8,104 nucleotides of DNA, from the NCBI GenBank assembly GCA_947575935.1, contig CANPPM010000123.1, positions 1-8,104 of the forward strand, given 5' to 3'. A model generated the notes under the pieces. That model was not told the origin of the DNA. It did not search any database and saw only the letters and a program-made list of their open reading frames with translations. Below, piece by piece: positions 5,821-8,104 of this stretch (within the stretch, counting starts at the first letter, position 1; every line of letters begins with the position of its first letter). Origin of the DNA: an uncultured Butyricicoccus sp. (GTDB lineage Bacteria > Bacillota > Clostridia > Oscillospirales > Butyricicoccaceae). The translations under genes and the position numbers were made by a program.

Positions 5821-6513
5821 TCAGCAGAGTTTGCAGCCGGCGGGTACTTCGTCGCTAAGCATGATGAGATGGAGTTCCTCACCTGCGCCGGTGTCGCGGA
5901 CTGCGGACAGCAACATACCGTTCGACTGTTGCCCCATCATCTTGCGCGGCGCAAGATTGGTGCATGCAACCAGCGTTTTTCCCACCAGCTCTTCAGCTTT
6001 GTAATGCATGGCGATGCCTGACAGGATTTGACGCGGTGTTCCGCTGCCGTCGTCCAGCTGGAATTTCAGCAGCTTTTCACTTTTCTTAACGTTTTCGCAG
6101 GAGAGCACCTTGCAGACGGTCATTTCGACCTTGGCAAAGTCATCAATTGTAATAACGCCGGGGACTTCGGTGATCTTTTCAGCCTTTTTTGCATCTTTGG
6201 AAGCAGCTTTTTGCTTTTTTTCCTGCTCGGTTTCAATTTCCTTCAGCATTTTCGGGATATCGATGCGACCGAACAGGATGGAAGCCTCGCCGACGCTGCT
6301 GCCAGGAAGCATCCCGTCAAAGGCGTGCAGGGATTCCACACCGCGGTTTTCAGTGTTCAGCTGTGCAAAAATTTTGTCAGAGGTTTCCGGCAGGAAGGGT
6401 TTTAACATCACTGCGGCAAAACGGATGCTTTCAAGCAGATGGTAGAGTACCGTACCCAAACGACCGCGTTTGCCCTCGTCCTTGGCCAGTGCCCAGGGCA
6501 GCGTCTCATCGAT
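5821..6513 (-). pseudogene. metG: Methionyl-tRNA synthetase, C-terminal part separated by an amber codon
   Basis: This stretch continues the metG frame directly after the TAG at 6516-6514, with no shift. It opens IDETLPWALAKDEGKRGR, the second half of the anticodon-binding helical domain, including the Pro-Trp that reads the Met anticodon. A charged linker follows (EKKQKAASKDAKKAEK), then a C-terminal OB-fold tRNA-binding domain (Trbp111-like, about residues 545-655 of the joined protein) with ITIDDFAKVEMTVCKVL, LDDGSGTPRQILSGIA and SNGMLLSA. The stop is TGA. Independent translation looks unlikely: the nearest usable restart is a TTG at 6459 with only a distant GAGG upstream, and it would lack the PW motif. 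Codons and domain order look undamaged, so any inactivation is recent, or the stop is an error or is read through. Confidence 0.8.
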
Positions 6514-6516
6514 CTA
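6514..6516 (-). other. metG: In-frame amber (TAG) codon inside metG
   Basis: Reading the - strand, the codons are TCC AAC ACA TAG ATC GAT GAG (S N T stop I D E). MetRS proteins usually read N-[KR]-Y-[IV]-D-E here, so TAG replaces the Tyr codon (TAT or TAC) by a single-base change. The frame on both sides is unbroken. The neighbouring Thr (ACA) also departs from the usual Lys or Arg. Confidence 0.9.
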
Positions 6517-7788
6517 TGTGTTGGAGCGGCGCCGCAGGGTGAAAATTTCGTCGATTGCATCGGCGACCCGGAGGTCGTTCATCTTTGCTTCGACCTTGCC
6601 GGGCAGTGCGAGCGCCAGTGCCCGCAGCTCGTCGTCGACCGCTTCGGATACGTCGGGGCTGCAGATCGCGCCGTCAAAATATTTGTGGCTCATCGCAATG
6701 GTGCGGTTGACCAGGTTGCCTAATACATTGGCAAGGTCGGCGTTGATGCGCTCCATCATCAGTTCATGCGTGATGGTGCCATCCTGCGCGAAGGGAATTT
6801 CATGCAGAACATAATAACGCACTGCGTCTACCCCGAACCAGCGGACCAGGTCGTCCGCATAAATGACGTTGCCCAATGATTTGGACATCTTGCCGTCGCC
6901 GACCAGTAGCCAAGGATGCCCAAATACCTGCCGGGGCAACGGTTCGCCCATTGCCATCAGGAAGATCGGCCAGTAGATCGTATGGAAGCGGATAATATCT
7001 TTACCGATCAGATGCACGTCAGCAGGCCAGTATTTTTTATAATGCGCGTCATGGTTTCCGTCCGGATCATAGCCGCAGAAGGTGATATAGTTGGAAAGCG
7101 CATCCAGCCAGACATAAGTTACGTGCTTACTGTCAAAATCAACCGGAATGCCCCAGTCGAATGAAGTGCGTGAAACACACAGATCCTGCAGGCCGGGTTT
7201 GAGGAAATTATTGACCATTTCGTTTTTCCGGCTTTCCGGCTGAATAAACTCCGGATGCGCCTCGATGTGCGCCATCAGCCGGTCGGCGTATTTGCTCATA
7301 CGGAAAAAGTACGCCTCTTCTTCGGCCTCGGTCACTGCGCGGCCGCAGTCAGGGCATTTTCCGTCAACCAGCTGGCTTTCTGTCCAGAATGATTCACAGG
7401 GCGTGCAGTACTTGCCCTTGTAGGCCCCTTTATAAATCTCGCCCTGATCATGCAGTTTGCGGAAAATGGTTTGTACTTTTTTGACATGCATGGGGTCGGT
7501 CGTGCGAACAAACCGGTCATAGGTTGTGTTCATCAGATCCCAGATTTCCTGGATCTGTCCTGCCACGCCGTCAACGTATGCCTGTGGGGTGATGCCTGCC
7601 GCCTCAGCTTTTTGCTGGATTTTTTGACCATGCTCGTCCGTACCGGTCTGAAAATAAACGTCATAACCCGTCATGCGTTTATATCGTGCGATTGCATCTG
7701 CTAATACAATCTCATAGGTATTGCCGATGTGCGGTTTGGCCGAGGTATAGGCGATTGCTGTCGATATATAATAGGGCTTTTTTTCCAT
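6514..7788 (-). CDS. metG: Methionyl-tRNA synthetase, N-terminal catalytic part (ends at premature amber)
   Basis: MetRS joins methionine to its tRNAs in the cytoplasm, using ATP. The 424 residues before the amber stop hold the class I Rossmann catalytic core: YISTAIAYTSAKPHIGN with the HIGH-type motif at 20-23, FQTGTDEHG, a zinc knuckle (Cys128, 131, 145, 148), FDWGIPV, HVTYVWLDALSNY, KDIIRFHTIYWP and the KMSKS loop at 300-304. The first helices of the anticodon-binding domain follow (ERINADLANVLGNLVNR). ATG is preceded by GGAGGA on the - strand (7800-7795). With the part beyond the stop, the protein would be 655 positions, normal for a MetRS carrying a C-terminal OB domain. Alone, this fragment lacks the anticodon-recognising PW segment and would be expected to charge tRNA poorly. 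Its own promoter lies at 7830-7858. Confidence 0.93.
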   Translation of the reverse strand: MEKKPYYISTAIAYTSAKPHIGNTYEIVLADAIARYKRMTGYDVYFQTGTDEHGQKIQQKAEAAGITPQAYVDGVAGQIQEIWDLMNTTYDRFVRTTDPMHVKKVQTIFRKLHDQGEIYKGAYKGKYCTPCESFWTESQLVDGKCPDCGRAVTEAEEEAYFFRMSKYADRLMAHIEAHPEFIQPESRKNEMVNNFLKPGLQDLCVSRTSFDWGIPVDFDSKHVTYVWLDALSNYITFCGYDPDGNHDAHYKKYWPADVHLIGKDIIRFHTIYWPIFLMAMGEPLPRQVFGHPWLLVGDGKMSKSLGNVIYADDLVRWFGVDAVRYYVLHEIPFAQDGTITHELMMERINADLANVLGNLVNRTIAMSHKYFDGAICSPDVSEAVDDELRALALALPGKVEAKMNDLRVADAIDEIFTLRRRSNT

Positions 7789-7829
7789 CTGGATTCCTCC
7801 ATCCTTTATAAATGCTTATGCCTCTTCTT

Positions 7830-7858
7830 ATGATATCCAAAAATCGAAGGAAAATCAA
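7830..7858 (-). promoter_or_regulatory. Sigma-A type promoter for metG
   Basis: On the - strand, TTGATT (7858-7853) and TATCAT (7835-7830) are separated by 17 bases. The transcript would begin near 7823, giving a leader of about 35 bases before the metG ATG. This is too short for a T-box or SAM riboswitch, and neither is recognised here. Confidence 0.6.
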
Positions 7859-7874
7859 GTGCTTTGCAGAAAAA

Positions 7875-7928
7875 AGCGGCGCTTCCATCCGGTCATGGGT
7901 GTGCTGGCCGGACGGCCGGTGCGACGCT
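7875..7928. other. Nested hairpin between the divergent metG and tRNA-Leu promoters
   Basis: Outer arms 7875-7882 and 7921-7928 pair over 8 positions with one mismatch. Inside them, TCCGG (7888-7892) pairs with CCGGA (7908-7912). On the - strand the structure is followed by TTTTTT, as in an intrinsic terminator. On the + strand the tail is CGTTTTCTTT. It may isolate the two divergent units by stopping stray transcription in either direction. It lies upstream of the proposed metG promoter, so it would not control metG from that start. Confidence 0.4.
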
Positions 7929-7995
7929 CGTTTTCTTTGCCCTATGGTGCGGAAACACGCCGCGTTAAGTTTGTAAAATTTTTTCGAAACAGGGC

Positions 7996-8024
7996 TTGAC
8001 TTTTTTGATTTGCTTCGGTATAAT
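7996..8024 (+). promoter_or_regulatory. Near-consensus sigma-A promoter for tRNA-Leu
   Basis: TTGACT (7996-8001) and a perfect TATAAT (8019-8024) are spaced by 17 bases, as expected for a strong stable-RNA promoter. Transcription would start near 8031, about 20 bases before the mature tRNA 5' end. Confidence 0.85.
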
Positions 8025-8049
8025 AAAAAAGTCGTTGAGAGACGAAAAC

Positions 8050-8104
8050 GCGAGTGTGCTGGAACTGGTAGACAGGCACGTTTGAGGGGCGTGTGCTCAT
8101 AAGG
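8050..8104 (+). tRNA. tRNA-Leu (anticodon GAG), 3' truncated by window end
   Basis: The 5' acceptor strand GCGAGTG (8050-8056) is followed by TG and a D-arm with stem CTG/CAG around GAACTGGTAGA. The anticodon stem CACGT/GCGTG (8077-8081 and 8089-8093) encloses the loop TTGAGGG with GAG at 8084-8086, which reads CUC and CUU leucine codons. The long variable arm of a class II tRNA begins after 8093 and is cut by the window end, so the T-arm and the acceptor 3' strand are not seen. Confidence 0.93.

Noticed and set aside
5821..6459. Independent gene starting at TTG 6459 (stand-alone tRNA-binding protein)
   Set aside because: The start lies inside the MetRS anticodon-binding domain and has no proper ribosome site; the frame is plainly the continuation of metG.
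7789..8049. T-box or SAM riboswitch controlling metG
   Set aside because: No T-box antiterminator signature (TGGNACCGCG) or SAM-riboswitch core was recognised, and the proposed metG leader is only about 35 bases.
1..8104. CRISPR arrays, insertion sequences, transposases or phage genes
   Set aside because: No regularly spaced direct repeats, transposase motifs or integrase-like proteins were seen on either strand.

Overview
The window looks like chromosomal DNA from a moderately GC-rich, Gram-positive, anaerobic Firmicute, most likely a clostridial gut-type lineage (Oscillospirales/Ruminococcaceae-like). This is inferred from a class B sortase, strong AGGAGG-type ribosome sites on nearly every gene, clostridial-style proteins and tRNA, and consensus sigma-A promoters. 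The genus cannot be named from sequence alone.

Left part, + strand (1-2960): the end of a surface-polysaccharide locus. It holds a membrane phosphoglycosyl transferase, cut off by the window start, followed 21 bases later by an EpsD-like family 4 glycosyltransferase. A 332-base gap follows, with a good extended -10 promoter and a GC-rich structured leader. Then comes a class B sortase starting at TTG, closed by a very strong terminator with an 18-bp perfect stem.

Middle part, - strand (3007-7788): all genes read leftwards from a promoter near 7830-7858. In transcription order they are methionyl-tRNA synthetase (metG), a small DUF4177-like protein, a TatD-family metal-dependent hydrolase, an SGNH/GDSL hydrolase, a small multi-pass membrane protein, and a short MGMT-family alkyltransferase. 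The last two overlap by ATGA. The sortase and the MGMT gene converge on the shared terminator.

Right end, + strand (7996-8104): a near-consensus promoter drives a tRNA-Leu (anticodon GAG) that runs off the window. It diverges from metG, and a nested hairpin lies between the two promoters.

The most notable point is metG. The frame is intact from 7788 to 5821 and encodes a full-length 655-position MetRS, but an in-frame amber codon (TAG at 6516-6514) stands where the family has Tyr in its N-[KR]-Y-[IV]-D-E motif, just before the anticodon-reading Pro-Trp. This may be a nonsense mutation, a sequencing error or readthrough. I found no clearly new multi-gene system. The remaining points of interest are regulatory structures and small uncharacterised proteins.
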